Counted from the first letter of the stretch, positions 33,810 through 42,950 are shown. The stretch: 64,000 bases of DNA from CAZHHM01 sp964532225 (GCA_964532225.1 CAZHHM010000005.1:1-64000), one strand, 5' to 3'. The notes: a model not told the origin generated them from the sequence alone. Translations and numbers: made by a program.

Positions 33810-35102
33810 ATGAGCTCATTTTCAAGGACATCATTAGTGCGCCACCCAATATTGTCTACAAGGGCGCTAGTTGAAAAGATCAACAACATATACTACCCGA
33901 AGGTCCAGTTCAGGTACATAAACAATGACCATATCCAGCCTCTGAGCGTGTTCGACTCGCATACGATAATAAGCAGCATCAACGGGATAGGCGGACATCC
34001 GGGCACCATCAACTGGAAAAGCATGATCCCGTTCGTGGGAGCCGCCTATTCTGCAATCAAAGCCGTCGACAGGGCAACGGTATCTTCTGCTTTTATGAAC
34101 GGTAAAGACGTCCCTAACAATATCGAGATAACATACGATATCTCCGTAAAGAAACAGGCCTTCAAGGTTGGCGCCAGTCTGTACCTGATGATGGAGGGAT
34201 TCCCTCTTCTTAACCTGGGCATTCTCGGCGTACCGCTTGATTTTCTGGAGGCCTTCTCCTATCTGACACTTAACGCCGCAAGGAACGTTTTTGCCGATCT
34301 GGGGGCAAAGCACGGATGGAACATCAGGCAATGGAGAGCACATCCGGAGCACCTCAAGATCACAAAGCTGACGACCTCCCTTATCGTAACCTCGCTTTCG
34401 TACCCACTTCTATCTTTCATGAAGAACATGACATATTTCGAGTTCGGCGATTCTCCGTGGGTCTGGGTCGCGACACCTTTGACCCTCACAATGCTTGACG
34501 GAGCGATACAGTATGTATCAAGAAAAATGAGAGGCTTCGACAATTCCATGGCCAAGTATGATTTCTTCCGGCCTGTCGTAGGGGACACGCTGTCAACACT
34601 GTCCTTCTTCTTGTCAGGCATGGATATCGCGGGCAATTTTTCCTATCTTATCCTAAGAAAGGTCTTCTCTGAGCTCTGGACGGGACATTTTGAAAGCTCG
34701 ACCAAACGCCGCGAAAAGATCATCGAAAGGCAGGAACAGTTCAAGGAGATCCTTGACATAAAAAGATATCTGGTACCCGACCCTATCGCGACATCCTCGA
34801 TCAATTTCGTGTACATGATGAACGTAAAATCTCTGGCTCAAAGGTCTTTCTCCGAACTGCTTTCCGATCAGGATTTTGTTTCAAACAACCGAAAAGTGCT
34901 ACTCGACATACACAAATGCCTTACAGAGAACGGAGAACGCACCGATAAAGCGGTCGATTTTCTGTTCCCCGCCGGCAAGTTCAGGGTCTTCGGCGACGTA
35001 ATGAAGGAACGTTTTTCCGAGAATAAGGCCGGCTATCTGGATTGGTACCGGGTGAATATCGGGCTTTTTGAAAGGTCCGTCGTGGAAGGGATAACGCGAT
35101 GA
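33810..35102 (+). CDS. Unrecognised 430-residue protein with hydrophobic helices
   Basis: No family recognised. After a basic N-terminus there are hydrophobic stretches around residues 115-150 (ASLYLMMEGFPLLNLGILG) and 195-240 (TTSLIVTSLSYPLLSF, WVWVATPLTLTML), suggesting membrane association. The C-terminal third is charged and helical. AAGGA five bases before ATG 33810 favours this start over an upstream TTG at 33792. Its stop overlaps the next LysM gene (ATGA), and the 785-residue helical protein follows. The three look like a lineage-specific operon. Confidence 0.55.
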   Translation: MSSFSRTSLVRHPILSTRALVEKINNIYYPKVQFRYINNDHIQPLSVFDSHTIISSINGIGGHPGTINWKSMIPFVGAAYSAIKAVDRATVSSAFMNGKDVPNNIEITYDISVKKQAFKVGASLYLMMEGFPLLNLGILGVPLDFLEAFSYLTLNAARNVFADLGAKHGWNIRQWRAHPEHLKITKLTTSLIVTSLSYPLLSFMKNMTYFEFGDSPWVWVATPLTLTMLDGAIQYVSRKMRGFDNSMAKYDFFRPVVGDTLSTLSFFLSGMDIAGNFSYLILRKVFSELWTGHFESSTKRREKIIERQEQFKEILDIKRYLVPDPIATSSINFVYMMNVKSLAQRSFSELLSDQDFVSNNRKVLLDIHKCLTENGERTDKAVDFLFPAGKFRVFGDVMKERFSENKAGYLDWYRVNIGLFERSVVEGITR

Positions 35103-35533
35103 CGGCGCCTGCGAGAAAAACGCGCTACAGCAGTGCGTCCAGCATCGGCATCAGGCTTATAAAGAGCGGGCTCATGATTAACAGCGGCAAGGTGACACTT
35201 CTTATAAAAGAGAACGATACGCTTTGGAACATCGCTGTAGCGATAAGAAAGACCGCCCCTCTGTGTTCGATGGTATCGGTCAATAAGATAGTGAGCATGC
35301 TGATGATACAGAACGGGATAGCGCAAGAGAAGGACCTCCTTCCGGGAACGGTGATCACGTTCACCCTACATTTTCCGGAACTTGCCCCCTCGGTGCCATC
35401 AGAGACCTTGCCTGTAAAAAAGCCTTTCTGGAAAGACCCCGCATCAAACCGCTTCTTCAGACCGGTAAAAAGGATAGAACCGGCCGATCTGCACGAGCTA
35501 CTGACCAAGATGTTCGGCTCTGACGGTAGATAG
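35099..35533 (+). CDS. LysM-like domain protein
   Basis: A 144-residue protein with a LysM-like module (about residues 32-85: LLIKENDTLWNIAVAIR through EKDLLPGTVITF). The KENDTLWNIA core matches the GDTLWDIA of the L,D-transpeptidase-like protein at 26.2 kb. The remaining C-terminal part is basic and proline-containing. No signal peptide is visible. The 4-bp overlap with the upstream gene implies coupled translation. Confidence 0.6.
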   Translation: MTAPARKTRYSSASSIGIRLIKSGLMINSGKVTLLIKENDTLWNIAVAIRKTAPLCSMVSVNKIVSMLMIQNGIAQEKDLLPGTVITFTLHFPELAPSVPSETLPVKKPFWKDPASNRFFRPVKRIEPADLHELLTKMFGSDGR

Positions 35534-35611
35534 GTCTTTATCTTTTTTAAATTACTCGTCTTTAACTGAAATCACTTACTTATATGAACGATATATACTC
35601 AGAAAGACTAA

Positions 35612-37969
35612 ATGGGAACAAACATCGGTAGCAGAACGATCGCAACGGACCTTATCAGGTCGAGACGGCCTTTCATCGAAAGGTCTTTGTCGAACAGCGG
35701 TTTTGAAAGGATCTCCGGATCCAGACCTGCTGTCAACGCTTTAACAAAGCTAAGCCTTGGCATGATACTGAGGTCCGAGGCGGAATCCAGGCTCAAAAGA
35801 TCGGGCATAGAGATCACTCCTCCGCTAAGCGTTCATCTGGACTCATACTTCAGGACACCTCCGGCTGCCACAGCCGACCGAGGGACTCAGACCTCAGGAG
35901 AGCCGCTTCAGATGCTGAGAGGGACCCCGGGCGAGGTCCTTGATGCGATAAGTATGATAAGGGCAGGCCTATCCTCAGACGACCGCAGACAGTACCTTAA
36001 GCAGGACATATACGATTCTTTTATCGATATCCTCCTTGCCGGCGGAATAAACCCGTTCATTAAAAGTTCGATCACCGAACAGGTGCTGCCCAAATACAGC
36101 CACTCACGTTTCGGGACGGAACGCTCTCTTATCCTGCATATATCACTGCTAAAAGGTAAAAAAGACCATGAAGCAGCGGTCAAAGAGCTCTCTAATTTCG
36201 GAGCGAAATGCTTTTCAGAGAACGCACTGGGGACAGCCATTCCGGATATTCTCTCCCCAAAGCTGAAACATCCTCCTCAGTACGCAGACGGGCTTATAAC
36301 TTTGTTCCGCACAAAGAACAGGACAAGCTTCAGCGACAGGAACTTTGACCTGTGCATCGGGTTCGATACCAAGGCACACACCCCGGACATGACCAGGACG
36401 TTCCTTGGTCTGCTTGATGCGTTCTTACTTTCCGGAAAGATCAGCAGGGAACGTATTTCGGACGCCTTCAACATAGCTTCCGGAATACTTTTGACCCAGG
36501 CATTCGACAAAAAGTCCGTGCTTCATGCCATGTCGGTGATCAGGAGCTCAGCCGCGAGTGTTCCCGAAGGCGCCGGAAATGCGCTCGCTTCAAGGATCAT
36601 TTACCTTTGCAGGGACCATGACAGCCAGGTCTCTTACGGAGCACTAAAAACCGCCGCCAGTCTCTTTGCTTCGGCAAAGATCCCTTCAACAGAAGAACTT
36701 AATGCTATTGCGTTTTCCAAGCTTAAGGACCACAACTTTGAATGCAGGGCCGGCGCCTGCTCACTGATATCTGCACTTTTCGACAAAGGCGCTATTTGCG
36801 GTATTTCCACACAGAGGAATGTCAGGTCGGCGATAAAACCTCTTGGCGCTTTGGGGCAAGAGCAGGCCCGTGACGTGCTGGCTTTTCTTGAACGGGCCCA
36901 TAAGGAAGACAAGTCCTCCTTTGACAGGGACAACCTCGAACATCTGCTCGACATCTGGTCCCGCGATGAAGCTCCCGGATCGAGCGGAATGCATCTTTGG
37001 ATGGTGCCGGCTCTGGCATTCTTTGACTGCATGCCTCCCGAAGAAAGGACCTATTGCGCCCTGTCAGGCATACTGCAAAGCAAAGACTACACGCACCGGT
37101 CCGCAGACGCTTTCATGAGACTGGTCAATTCTATGCTGACAGCAGAGAATGTCGGCGCCGAGACAATATTCTCGACGATCTGGGAATTCTGCAGGAACGA
37201 AGGCCAGGCAGTCACTAAAGACCTGATCGGCATGATGCGCTCCATACCCGGATGGGAAAGGGATAACAACTTATCAGGCATTGAGGACATCATGCAGATA
37301 TCCCTAAGACATATGGACCCGTCTTTCCCGGGAATGACATGGAAAGAGCTGCTGGCAAAAGAAGTAAAAATGCTTGTCAGGTATTTGCGGGACGTAAAGA
37401 ATACCGGTTTTCCGGAAGACCTGATGAAAAAAGCGGCTTTTAAATATACTTATATCGTCAGGAACGGAGGCATAGAGAAAGCCGATCTTGAGGACCTTGA
37501 TAAGGACCGGCTCACTCTGGATGACATCGACAACATGTACGACCTGAGAAATGATATCAATCCGTACTTCCTTGCTCTTGAAGCGCAGTTGAGGATAGTG
37601 ACAGAGTCCCTTACGAAAGCCAAGAAGGACAAAAGCTTAGGCAGGGACGCGGTCAAAAGGCTTGAAGAGCAAAAGGCGCTGCTGACCTCGGAAACAAGGC
37701 AAAAGAGGAAGAAGCTTATCACGCTTGCCGTCATGTTCAACAGCGTTCAGAGATACCCTTCGCAGCTCCTTTCAAAGCCGGAGATAAAAAGCTTCGTTGA
37801 TGAATTCAGGGCAACGCTCAACCTCAGGAATTCCATACCTCAGATAATGATAGAAAAATTAAAGATCATCCTTTGGGATAACTGGGAAGCGGTCGAGACC
37901 ATTGCGGAGAGGGTCAAAGCCGAGGTTAAGGGGCTGAAAGAAGAATTCCTAATATTCGAGGAAAAATAA
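35612..37969 (+). CDS. Unrecognised 785-residue, mostly helical repeat-like protein
   Basis: No family recognised. The sequence is almost entirely amphipathic helices of 15-25 residues from residue 100 onwards (for example EAAVKELSNFGAKCFSE, SQVSYGALKTAASLFAS), in the style of HEAT/ARM solenoids. A charged coiled-coil region lies near residues 645-710, and the C-terminal 30 residues are a charged helix. No signal peptide or membrane span is seen. The Shine-Dalgarno is poor. It is 78 bp after the LysM gene and ends nine bases before tRNA-Leu on the other strand. A scaffold role is only a guess. Confidence 0.55.
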   Translation: MGTNIGSRTIATDLIRSRRPFIERSLSNSGFERISGSRPAVNALTKLSLGMILRSEAESRLKRSGIEITPPLSVHLDSYFRTPPAATADRGTQTSGEPLQMLRGTPGEVLDAISMIRAGLSSDDRRQYLKQDIYDSFIDILLAGGINPFIKSSITEQVLPKYSHSRFGTERSLILHISLLKGKKDHEAAVKELSNFGAKCFSENALGTAIPDILSPKLKHPPQYADGLITLFRTKNRTSFSDRNFDLCIGFDTKAHTPDMTRTFLGLLDAFLLSGKISRERISDAFNIASGILLTQAFDKKSVLHAMSVIRSSAASVPEGAGNALASRIIYLCRDHDSQVSYGALKTAASLFASAKIPSTEELNAIAFSKLKDHNFECRAGACSLISALFDKGAICGISTQRNVRSAIKPLGALGQEQARDVLAFLERAHKEDKSSFDRDNLEHLLDIWSRDEAPGSSGMHLWMVPALAFFDCMPPEERTYCALSGILQSKDYTHRSADAFMRLVNSMLTAENVGAETIFSTIWEFCRNEGQAVTKDLIGMMRSIPGWERDNNLSGIEDIMQISLRHMDPSFPGMTWKELLAKEVKMLVRYLRDVKNTGFPEDLMKKAAFKYTYIVRNGGIEKADLEDLDKDRLTLDDIDNMYDLRNDINPYFLALEAQLRIVTESLTKAKKDKSLGRDAVKRLEEQKALLTSETRQKRKKLITLAVMFNSVQRYPSQLLSKPEIKSFVDEFRATLNLRNSIPQIMIEKLKIILWDNWEAVETIAERVKAEVKGLKEEFLIFEEK

Positions 37970-37977
37970 GCCCTATT

Positions 37978-38061
37978 TGCCGTTGGAGAGACTCGAACTC
38001 TCAAGAGTGTTACCTCACATGGTCCTAAGCCATGCGCGTATGCCAATTCCGCCACAACGGC
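37978..38061 (-). tRNA. tRNA-Leu (anticodon TAG)
   Basis: An 84-nt tRNA read on the minus strand. The acceptor stem is GCCGTTG/CAACGGC with discriminator A. The anticodon loop CTTAGGA lies within CATGG/CCATG. The variable arm is long, as in class II tRNAs. The T-arm is GAGAGTTCGAGTCTCTC. No CCA is encoded. Confidence 0.95.
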
Positions 38062-38088
38062 ACGTAGTCCATTTTAACACGCACGGTA

Positions 38089-38116
38089 TTGACATTTTAT
38101 CTCCAAGCTATATGAT
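38089..38116 (+). promoter_or_regulatory. Promoter of the 389-residue secreted protein
   Basis: TTGACA (38089-38094), a 16-bp spacer and TATGAT (38111-38116). It is followed by AAAGGAG and an ATG at 38145, giving a leader of about 22 nt. This is a conventional promoter and Shine-Dalgarno pair, in contrast to the leaderless class. Confidence 0.7.
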
Positions 38117-38144
38117 ATCCCTGCCTAAAGAAAGGAGCCAACAG

Positions 38145-39314
38145 ATGAAACATTTCGCGATCATGGCGTTCCTGCTTGCAATGACATCACATTCCTTTGC
38201 TGCGCTGTATATCGGCGAGACGAAAGCGATACTTGAAAGCATATCAAATAAGAGAGCCGAGATAAATTTCGCCTACGATTCGTCCCCTGCCCCGAAGTTC
38301 GCGATGTGGCCTTCGGACAGCAAGTTCGAGGTCTATTACAGGATGTGGGACGACTCCAAGCTTGCGGGTTATTCTCTGAACGTTTGGCAGACATTAGACA
38401 TGTACAACTTCAACACTTGGGCATGGACAATTGGCGGCACGGGTAATAGCGCTACAGGCACTGACACGATGCGGGGAAAATATGACAATTCAGGGATATG
38501 GAACATATACCCCTTGAACCAGGGGAACGTGACAAAGTTCAAGCTGACATTGAGCGCGGACACCAAAAGCATACCAAGAAGGACAGAAAGCAGGGAGTTC
38601 TACGTACTTAAGAACATGCCTGACGGCTCGAGGACCGCAAAGAAACAGGCCGCGATGAAATGGATAGTCGGACGGCTTGAACGTGCAACAATGTTCAGGA
38701 ACATGGCCGATACATGGAAGGCAAAAAGGACCTCCACGTCTTCTGTCAACTACAACCTTGAAATGGGAAAGATCATCATGAGCGCTGCGGGGCTTTTCGG
38801 TCCTACTGACGCAAAAGGATACGCAATAGACAGCGGCATTGAGTTCCTGGACCTCGCCTCCTCCGTCTTCGGGAATGTCGCGACAAGCAGCCTGGTCTCT
38901 GTAGGCGGGGCCGTCTATCAGGCTTATGACTGGGGAACATGGGCAAAAAGCACGCTGCAGTCATCCGCAAACCTTTGGAATTCCGCATTTAGCGATTTCA
39001 GGGCTTCCCAGACGGCAAATCTGGTAGGCACAGGCCTTGAGAATGATCTTTACAACCTTGCTAACGCCATGAGGGATGATGCCAACGAAGTTATCAGAAT
39101 AATGTACACTGCTCCCTACGACAGCACTGCGAATTGGAAGAGCCTGTTAAGCCTTGAAAAAAGCCGGGCCAACAGCGTCGGTGTATCTGCCGCATCGGCA
39201 AAGAGCAAAGCGGACCAGATCTGCGGCACCGGATCTAACCTTTCGAATTTCTTTGAGACGATAAACAAGCTTGCTAACGCGGAATGGATGGTGCTGAATC
39301 AGATATCATTCTGA
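38145..39314 (+). CDS. Secreted protein of unknown function
   Basis: A 389-residue protein with a signal peptide (MKHFAIMAFLLAMTSHSFA). The next 150 residues contain aromatic-rich strand segments (FEVYYRMWDDSKLAGYSL, FNTWAWTIGG). The C-terminal half is helical with many Ala/Ser/Asn (ASSVFGNVATSSLVSVGGA, NLANAMRDDANEVI). No family is recognised. The start at 38145 is fixed by AAAGGAG and the signal peptide. The in-frame extension back to 37977 runs through tRNA-Leu and is not coding. It stands alone between two opposing tRNAs and ends at a strong terminator. Confidence 0.7.
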   Translation: MKHFAIMAFLLAMTSHSFAALYIGETKAILESISNKRAEINFAYDSSPAPKFAMWPSDSKFEVYYRMWDDSKLAGYSLNVWQTLDMYNFNTWAWTIGGTGNSATGTDTMRGKYDNSGIWNIYPLNQGNVTKFKLTLSADTKSIPRRTESREFYVLKNMPDGSRTAKKQAAMKWIVGRLERATMFRNMADTWKAKRTSTSSVNYNLEMGKIIMSAAGLFGPTDAKGYAIDSGIEFLDLASSVFGNVATSSLVSVGGAVYQAYDWGTWAKSTLQSSANLWNSAFSDFRASQTANLVGTGLENDLYNLANAMRDDANEVIRIMYTAPYDSTANWKSLLSLEKSRANSVGVSAASAKSKADQICGTGSNLSNFFETINKLANAEWMVLNQISF

Positions 39315-39321
39315 CAACAGC

Positions 39322-39360
39322 AAAAAGGGGCCACGCTTTCGCGTGGCCTTTTCTATTTTT
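39322..39360 (+). terminator. Terminator after the 389-residue secreted protein gene
   Basis: GGCCACGC-TTTC-GCGTGGCC is followed by TTTTCTATTTTT. The outer AAAAGG/CCTTTT pairs extend the stem. It could also act after tRNA-Lys on the minus strand. Confidence 0.9.
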
Positions 39361-39368
39361 AAGTAATA

Positions 39369-39431
<63 letters not shown>

Positions 39432-39441
<10 letters not shown>

Positions 39442-39625
39442 ACAATGTCAAACAAGAAACGCTAACGATACTCCCTAGTCCCTCGCCCCAATGCCATCCA
39501 GGCGAGGGGCTAATGGCGCATTAAGCTGAACAAGTACCACAAAAGTAACTTCCTAGTCCCGAGCCCCAGTGCCATCCAGGCGAGGGGCTAATGGCGCATA
39601 ACGTCATACAAGAAACACCAACTTA
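39432..39625. repeat. Tandem 78-bp repeats copied from the tRNA-Lys 5' end
   Basis: Units start at CTAATGGCGCA at 39432, 39510 and 39588. The first two are exactly 78 bp and the third is cut short. The first unit's start is the 5' end of tRNA-Lys itself. Each full unit carries CATCCAGGCGAGGGG paired with CCCTCGCC, or with a diverged CCCGAGCC. The middle parts have diverged, so the duplication is not recent. Confidence 0.88.
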
Positions 39626-39629
39626 TTGA

Positions 39630-39638
39630 TTATAACAT
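39630..39638 (-). promoter_or_regulatory. Possible extended -10 promoter for tRNA-Lys
   Basis: The minus strand reads TGTTATAAT, the same extended -10 as the sigma-54 activator gene. It would transcribe leftward through the 78-bp repeats into tRNA-Lys. On the plus strand the same bases give TATAAC abutting ATG 39637, so the direction is ambiguous. Confidence 0.4.
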
Positions 39639-41124
39639 GATGGATTTTCTGTTTCCTCCCCTGCCTTTGTGTGAAATCCATGGAATAAACAACCGAGATA
39701 TTGGCATGGGAACACCGACGGTCAGGAATTCATATGCAAGGCCTATCATGTATATCAAGGAAGCATGCAGGTCCTATTGGAATCTCCTGAAGCGGCCCGA
39801 GGCTTATTCAAAAATGCCCTTCCTTTACGGGATAAAAAGCATACTTGAGACCCCTAACTCAAAACTCATAGCAGATCTCAGAACAGAACTGGAAAACCTC
39901 TATTCCATAAACGGCGGTAAGCATCCAGTTAAGTACTACCTTCTTAATGAGAACATGAGGGAAGCACTGTTCAATACACAGGCGACAGCATGCAGGACGA
40001 TAATTGATAAGGTCAACGCAAGATATAATGTCGACCTTTACAGGTCCCCGCTCATCCATCAATTCGGCTGGCCGGAGTCTATGCTCACCGAGGTCAACAG
40101 ATCGTCAAAATTGAGCCTGAGGATGGTGACCGTAGTATCCGATGAATGGGCCTATTCCGAAAAAGCCCTGAAATTAGCTTTCGAACTCGGGCAGGCCCTA
40201 GCGGAACATGACATTCTCCCTGTCATCGGCCAAGACAATCCGCTGATCAGGTCAATGCTTGACGGGCTGCATGGTAACGGGGGCAGTTCGGTCGGGATAC
40301 TTGAGAATTTCTTTGACATGCCCGATGTTACATTAAGGGTCCAGGCCAATGTCGGGGACCTGAGAGCAAGCATTCTTACCCGCAGCGGACGGGTAATGAT
40401 AAAGCTAGGCAGCGATGACCTTTTCAAAGGCATATTCAGAACGCATGGGCAAGAAAGGCCAAGTGACACTTTCGGTGCCCAGGTCACGGCCTTCGCACGG
40501 GAACAAGCAATAGATATCCATGCTCTTGATCCGGAGACCTCTCCTGATATCGTCGGGACCTCCGAATGGCTGCAGGACAAGCTTTGCTTTGCCAACGGCA
40601 TTAAGAAGTATTCCGAAGCATTAAAAGCCAGACCTTATCAGATAGCGATCATCGGCTCCATGAACACCAACATAGATTCCCCGATAAACCTTACCACTGT
40701 ACCAAGAAGCATCGGGAAATGGTATGGAGAGAATAATTTCTCAACTAGCAACGGCGGAGGTCCGGGCACAATGGAGACGCTTGCAGAGGGAGTGGCGATC
40801 TCAAGGGGAATCGCCATAGGCCTCTCCCCCGATATCTCCTATGTCGACTGTAACAAGGGCATCGACATTCCCATCCCGACCGGTGTAAGCTTTGGAAGGG
40901 ATTGCATGGTGCCTACAAGCGGAGGCTTCGTCACGTCGTTCCCCGGGTTGACCGGTACCATTGATGAAATAATCTACGGAATGAAACATGACAGGCATGT
41001 AATTTCACTTTTCGGGCCCATTCCTGAAGATGCGTCGGGATACCACAAACTGCACAGGGTCTATTCTGAGGAAGAGCTGAAAACCACCACTTTAGAGCTT
41101 AGGGACAGACTGTCACTGAGATGA
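39637..41124 (+). CDS. Tandem LOG-family-like Rossmann protein
   Basis: A 495-residue protein. The C-terminal half has LOG/lysine-decarboxylase-like signatures: IAIIGSMN, then SNGGGPGTMETLAEGV (GGGPGxME), and FPGLTGTIDEI (PGxxGTxxE). The middle section (about residues 165-280) repeats the fold pattern in degraded form (KALKLAFELGQALAEHDILP, GNGGSSVGIL). The first 150 residues are helical and unrecognised. LOG enzymes release cytokinin-type bases from nucleotides or bind nucleotides. The role here is unknown. The start is uncertain: ATG 39637 and 39640 both lie next to a -10-like TATAAC. Confidence 0.65.
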   Translation: MMDFLFPPLPLCEIHGINNRDIGMGTPTVRNSYARPIMYIKEACRSYWNLLKRPEAYSKMPFLYGIKSILETPNSKLIADLRTELENLYSINGGKHPVKYYLLNENMREALFNTQATACRTIIDKVNARYNVDLYRSPLIHQFGWPESMLTEVNRSSKLSLRMVTVVSDEWAYSEKALKLAFELGQALAEHDILPVIGQDNPLIRSMLDGLHGNGGSSVGILENFFDMPDVTLRVQANVGDLRASILTRSGRVMIKLGSDDLFKGIFRTHGQERPSDTFGAQVTAFAREQAIDIHALDPETSPDIVGTSEWLQDKLCFANGIKKYSEALKARPYQIAIIGSMNTNIDSPINLTTVPRSIGKWYGENNFSTSNGGGPGTMETLAEGVAISRGIAIGLSPDISYVDCNKGIDIPIPTGVSFGRDCMVPTSGGFVTSFPGLTGTIDEIIYGMKHDRHVISLFGPIPEDASGYHKLHRVYSEEELKTTTLELRDRLSLR

Positions 41125-41126
41125 TC

Positions 41127-41200
41127 TGCGCCTAGTGGGAGTCGAACCCACAACCTTCAGCTTCGGAGGCTGACACGCTATCCAATTGCGCTATAGGCGC
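41127..41200 (-). tRNA. tRNA-Arg (anticodon CCG)
   Basis: A 74-nt tRNA on the minus strand. The acceptor is GCGCCTA/TAGGCGC with discriminator A. The anticodon loop CTCCGAA is in TCAGC/GCTGA. The T-loop GTTCGACTC is normal. It begins just after the LOG-like gene on the opposite strand. Confidence 0.95.
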
Positions 41201-41211
41201 ATGAACTAAAA

Positions 41212-41285
41212 CGCGCCCAGAGGGATTCGAACCCACGACCTACTGGTTCGAAGCCAGCCGCTCTATCCAGCTGAGCTATGGGCGC
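41212..41285 (-). tRNA. tRNA-Arg (anticodon TCG)
   Basis: A 74-nt tRNA on the minus strand. The acceptor is GCGCCCA/TGGGCGC with discriminator G. The anticodon loop CTTCGAA lies in GCTGG/CCAGT. The T-arm is GTGGGTTCGAATCCCTC. It is 11 bases upstream of tRNA-Arg(CCG), probably in one transcript. Confidence 0.95.
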
Positions 41286-41343
41286 ATATGGAGATTTTAT
41301 CACAGGGGGACCTTTGATATACTATACGCAGGAGGTACCTACA

Positions 41344-41901
41344 ATGAAAAAACATCTATTGCTGTTCGTGTTGATCCTGGCGACCTTTTCTGCCGTTTGC
41401 AATGCCATGAGCCTCACCGAACTTAACAAATCGATAGAAAAACAACCGCTTAACAGCGACCTGTATTTCCAAAGAGGTAATGCGCTTTTCGCCAGAGCGC
41501 AATACGACAAAGCTATCCGTGACTATACAAGGTCAATTGAGCTGTACCCTAATAATTTCATCGGATATTTCAACAGGGGCAATGCTTTCATGAACCTCGG
41601 CATGTTCGATGCGGCCGCGGCAGACTACACCACCTCAATATTGCTTAAGCCGGACTATGCCGACGCATACTTTAACAGAGGCAACGTCCATTCCACTACA
41701 GGTCAGCTTCAAAAAGCCCTTTCCGACTTCAGGCAGGCAACGATCTTTAACAACAGGGACGCAGAAGCGTTCTTCATGTGCGGGAGTATTTCTGCAGTGC
41801 TCGGCCTTAAAGAGACTGCCAGGCAGGATTACGAATCGGCCCTGAAGCTTGATCCCGGGATGAAAAAAGCAAAGGATGCTCTGAGCTCGCTGGGCAGATA
41901 G
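41344..41901 (+). CDS. Exported TPR protein
   Basis: A 185-residue protein with a signal peptide (KKHLLLFVLILATFSAVCN, cut near AMS) and about four TPR units (DLYFQRGNALFARAQYDKAIRDY, then repeats at 34-residue steps). It is probably a periplasmic scaffold. AGGAGG eight bases before ATG 41344 fixes the start, and TATACT at 41318-41323 is a likely -10. A longer in-frame start at 41278 would overlap tRNA-Arg. It converges on queH with a one-base gap and no terminator. Confidence 0.85.
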   Translation: MKKHLLLFVLILATFSAVCNAMSLTELNKSIEKQPLNSDLYFQRGNALFARAQYDKAIRDYTRSIELYPNNFIGYFNRGNAFMNLGMFDAAAADYTTSILLKPDYADAYFNRGNVHSTTGQLQKALSDFRQATIFNNRDAEAFFMCGSISAVLGLKETARQDYESALKLDPGMKKAKDALSSLGR

Positions 41902-41902
41902 A

Positions 41903-42448
41903 TCAGCCTTTTTTCTTGATGCTGAAGACACAGCCGCAGTAGGACTGGCAGAAGATATCGTTCTCTCTTGCATACTGGCGCGCCCGTTTGAAACCGTCCT
42001 TCTTCTTGAAGTCATACCTGATAAATGAAGCTCCGCCGGTCTCCTCGCCTATCTGATTTATGATCTTTGAGTCCTTGTGGGGACTGACCGTGAGGGTTGT
42101 CGTAAAAGCGCCGATACCCAGTTTTTTCGCCATTTGAGCAGTCTCGGCAAGTCTGCCCCTGAAACAGAAATCGCAGCGCTTACCGCCTTCTTTTTCGTTC
42201 TCGAGCCCGGGCACGCTCATGAGCCAGGAATCAGCATCATAAACACCTTCGATCATCTGCACTCCCAGGAGCTCGCACACTTTCCGGGCCGCTTCATAAC
42301 GCCTTAGGTATTCCGCTTTTGGGTGTATGTTGGGATTATAGAAGAACCCTATCGGCTCATACCCGTCCTCCCGCAGCTTCTGGATAGGCCAGGAAGCGCA
42401 TACTCCGCAGCACATATGGAGAAGTATCCTGTTGTCCTTTGTGTTCAT
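41903..42448 (-). CDS. queH: Epoxyqueuosine reductase QueH
   Basis: A 181-residue member of the DUF208/QueH family, which carries out the last step of queuosine tRNA modification and substitutes for QueG. Cys motifs match: LLHMCCGVCASWP, GGKRCDFCFRGRL and CQSYCGCVFSI. These cysteines bind an iron-sulfur cluster and an adjacent mononuclear iron. It overlaps the upstream deaminase gene by 4 bp. Confidence 0.93.
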   Translation of the reverse strand: MNTKDNRILLHMCCGVCASWPIQKLREDGYEPIGFFYNPNIHPKAEYLRRYEAARKVCELLGVQMIEGVYDADSWLMSVPGLENEKEGGKRCDFCFRGRLAETAQMAKKLGIGAFTTTLTVSPHKDSKIINQIGEETGGASFIRYDFKKKDGFKRARQYARENDIFCQSYCGCVFSIKKKG

Positions 42449-42948
42449 TTTGTCCCCTGATATATCCCGTTGTAGCCTTGCTCTACCTCATTTATGGTAT
42501 GGAAGGTCAGCTGGAGCACCCGGGCGTTCTTTTTGATCTTGAATCCTTTTGGATTGGCGACAACGAGCATGAATTCGCTCCTTCCGGAAAAGCCGGCATC
42601 CCATACTCCGTTCTGAACGAACACACCGCACCGAAGAAGCGTACTTCTGGTATAAGCCGTCCCTGCAAGGTCTTTCGGCATGTTGATGACCTCATTTGTC
42701 CTGACCTTGTAACAGCCCGCCGGAAGGTCCCACCATTCCGGCTCTCCGGCAATGAAGGGGACCTCTTTGCACTCAGGAAGCTTGCGCTCGGCATTTGTCA
42801 GATCAACGGACCCCTTGCCTTCGTAGCTGAACACCTGGGAAACAGTAAGGTCTATGCCGTTCTGCGTGACCTGGGCATCAAGGTCGATATAGCCTTCTAC
42901 AAGTTTCTTGTGCCGAATGAGCTCTTTTATCTGCGCTCCGTTAAGCAT
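42445..42948 (-). CDS. dCTP deaminase / dUTPase family protein
   Basis: A 167-residue trimeric-fold nucleotide enzyme. The nucleotide-binding segments YTRSTLLRCGVFV and GVWDAGFSGRSEFML correspond to family motifs, and QNGIDLTVSQVF is the N-terminal conserved strand. Sequence by eye does not separate dCTP deaminase, dUTPase and the bifunctional form. All lead to dUMP for thymidylate synthesis. It sits two bases after the thioesterase gene in a four-gene minus run. Confidence 0.85.
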   Translation of the reverse strand: MLNGAQIKELIRHKKLVEGYIDLDAQVTQNGIDLTVSQVFSYEGKGSVDLTNAERKLPECKEVPFIAGEPEWWDLPAGCYKVRTNEVINMPKDLAGTAYTRSTLLRCGVFVQNGVWDAGFSGRSEFMLVVANPKGFKIKKNARVLQLTFHTINEVEQGYNGIYQGTK

Positions 42949-42950
42949 TA

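Noticed and set aside
37977..38144. N-terminal extension of the 389-residue secreted protein
   Set aside because: The in-frame stretch runs through tRNA-Leu, lacks a ribosome site and precedes the promoter and signal peptide.
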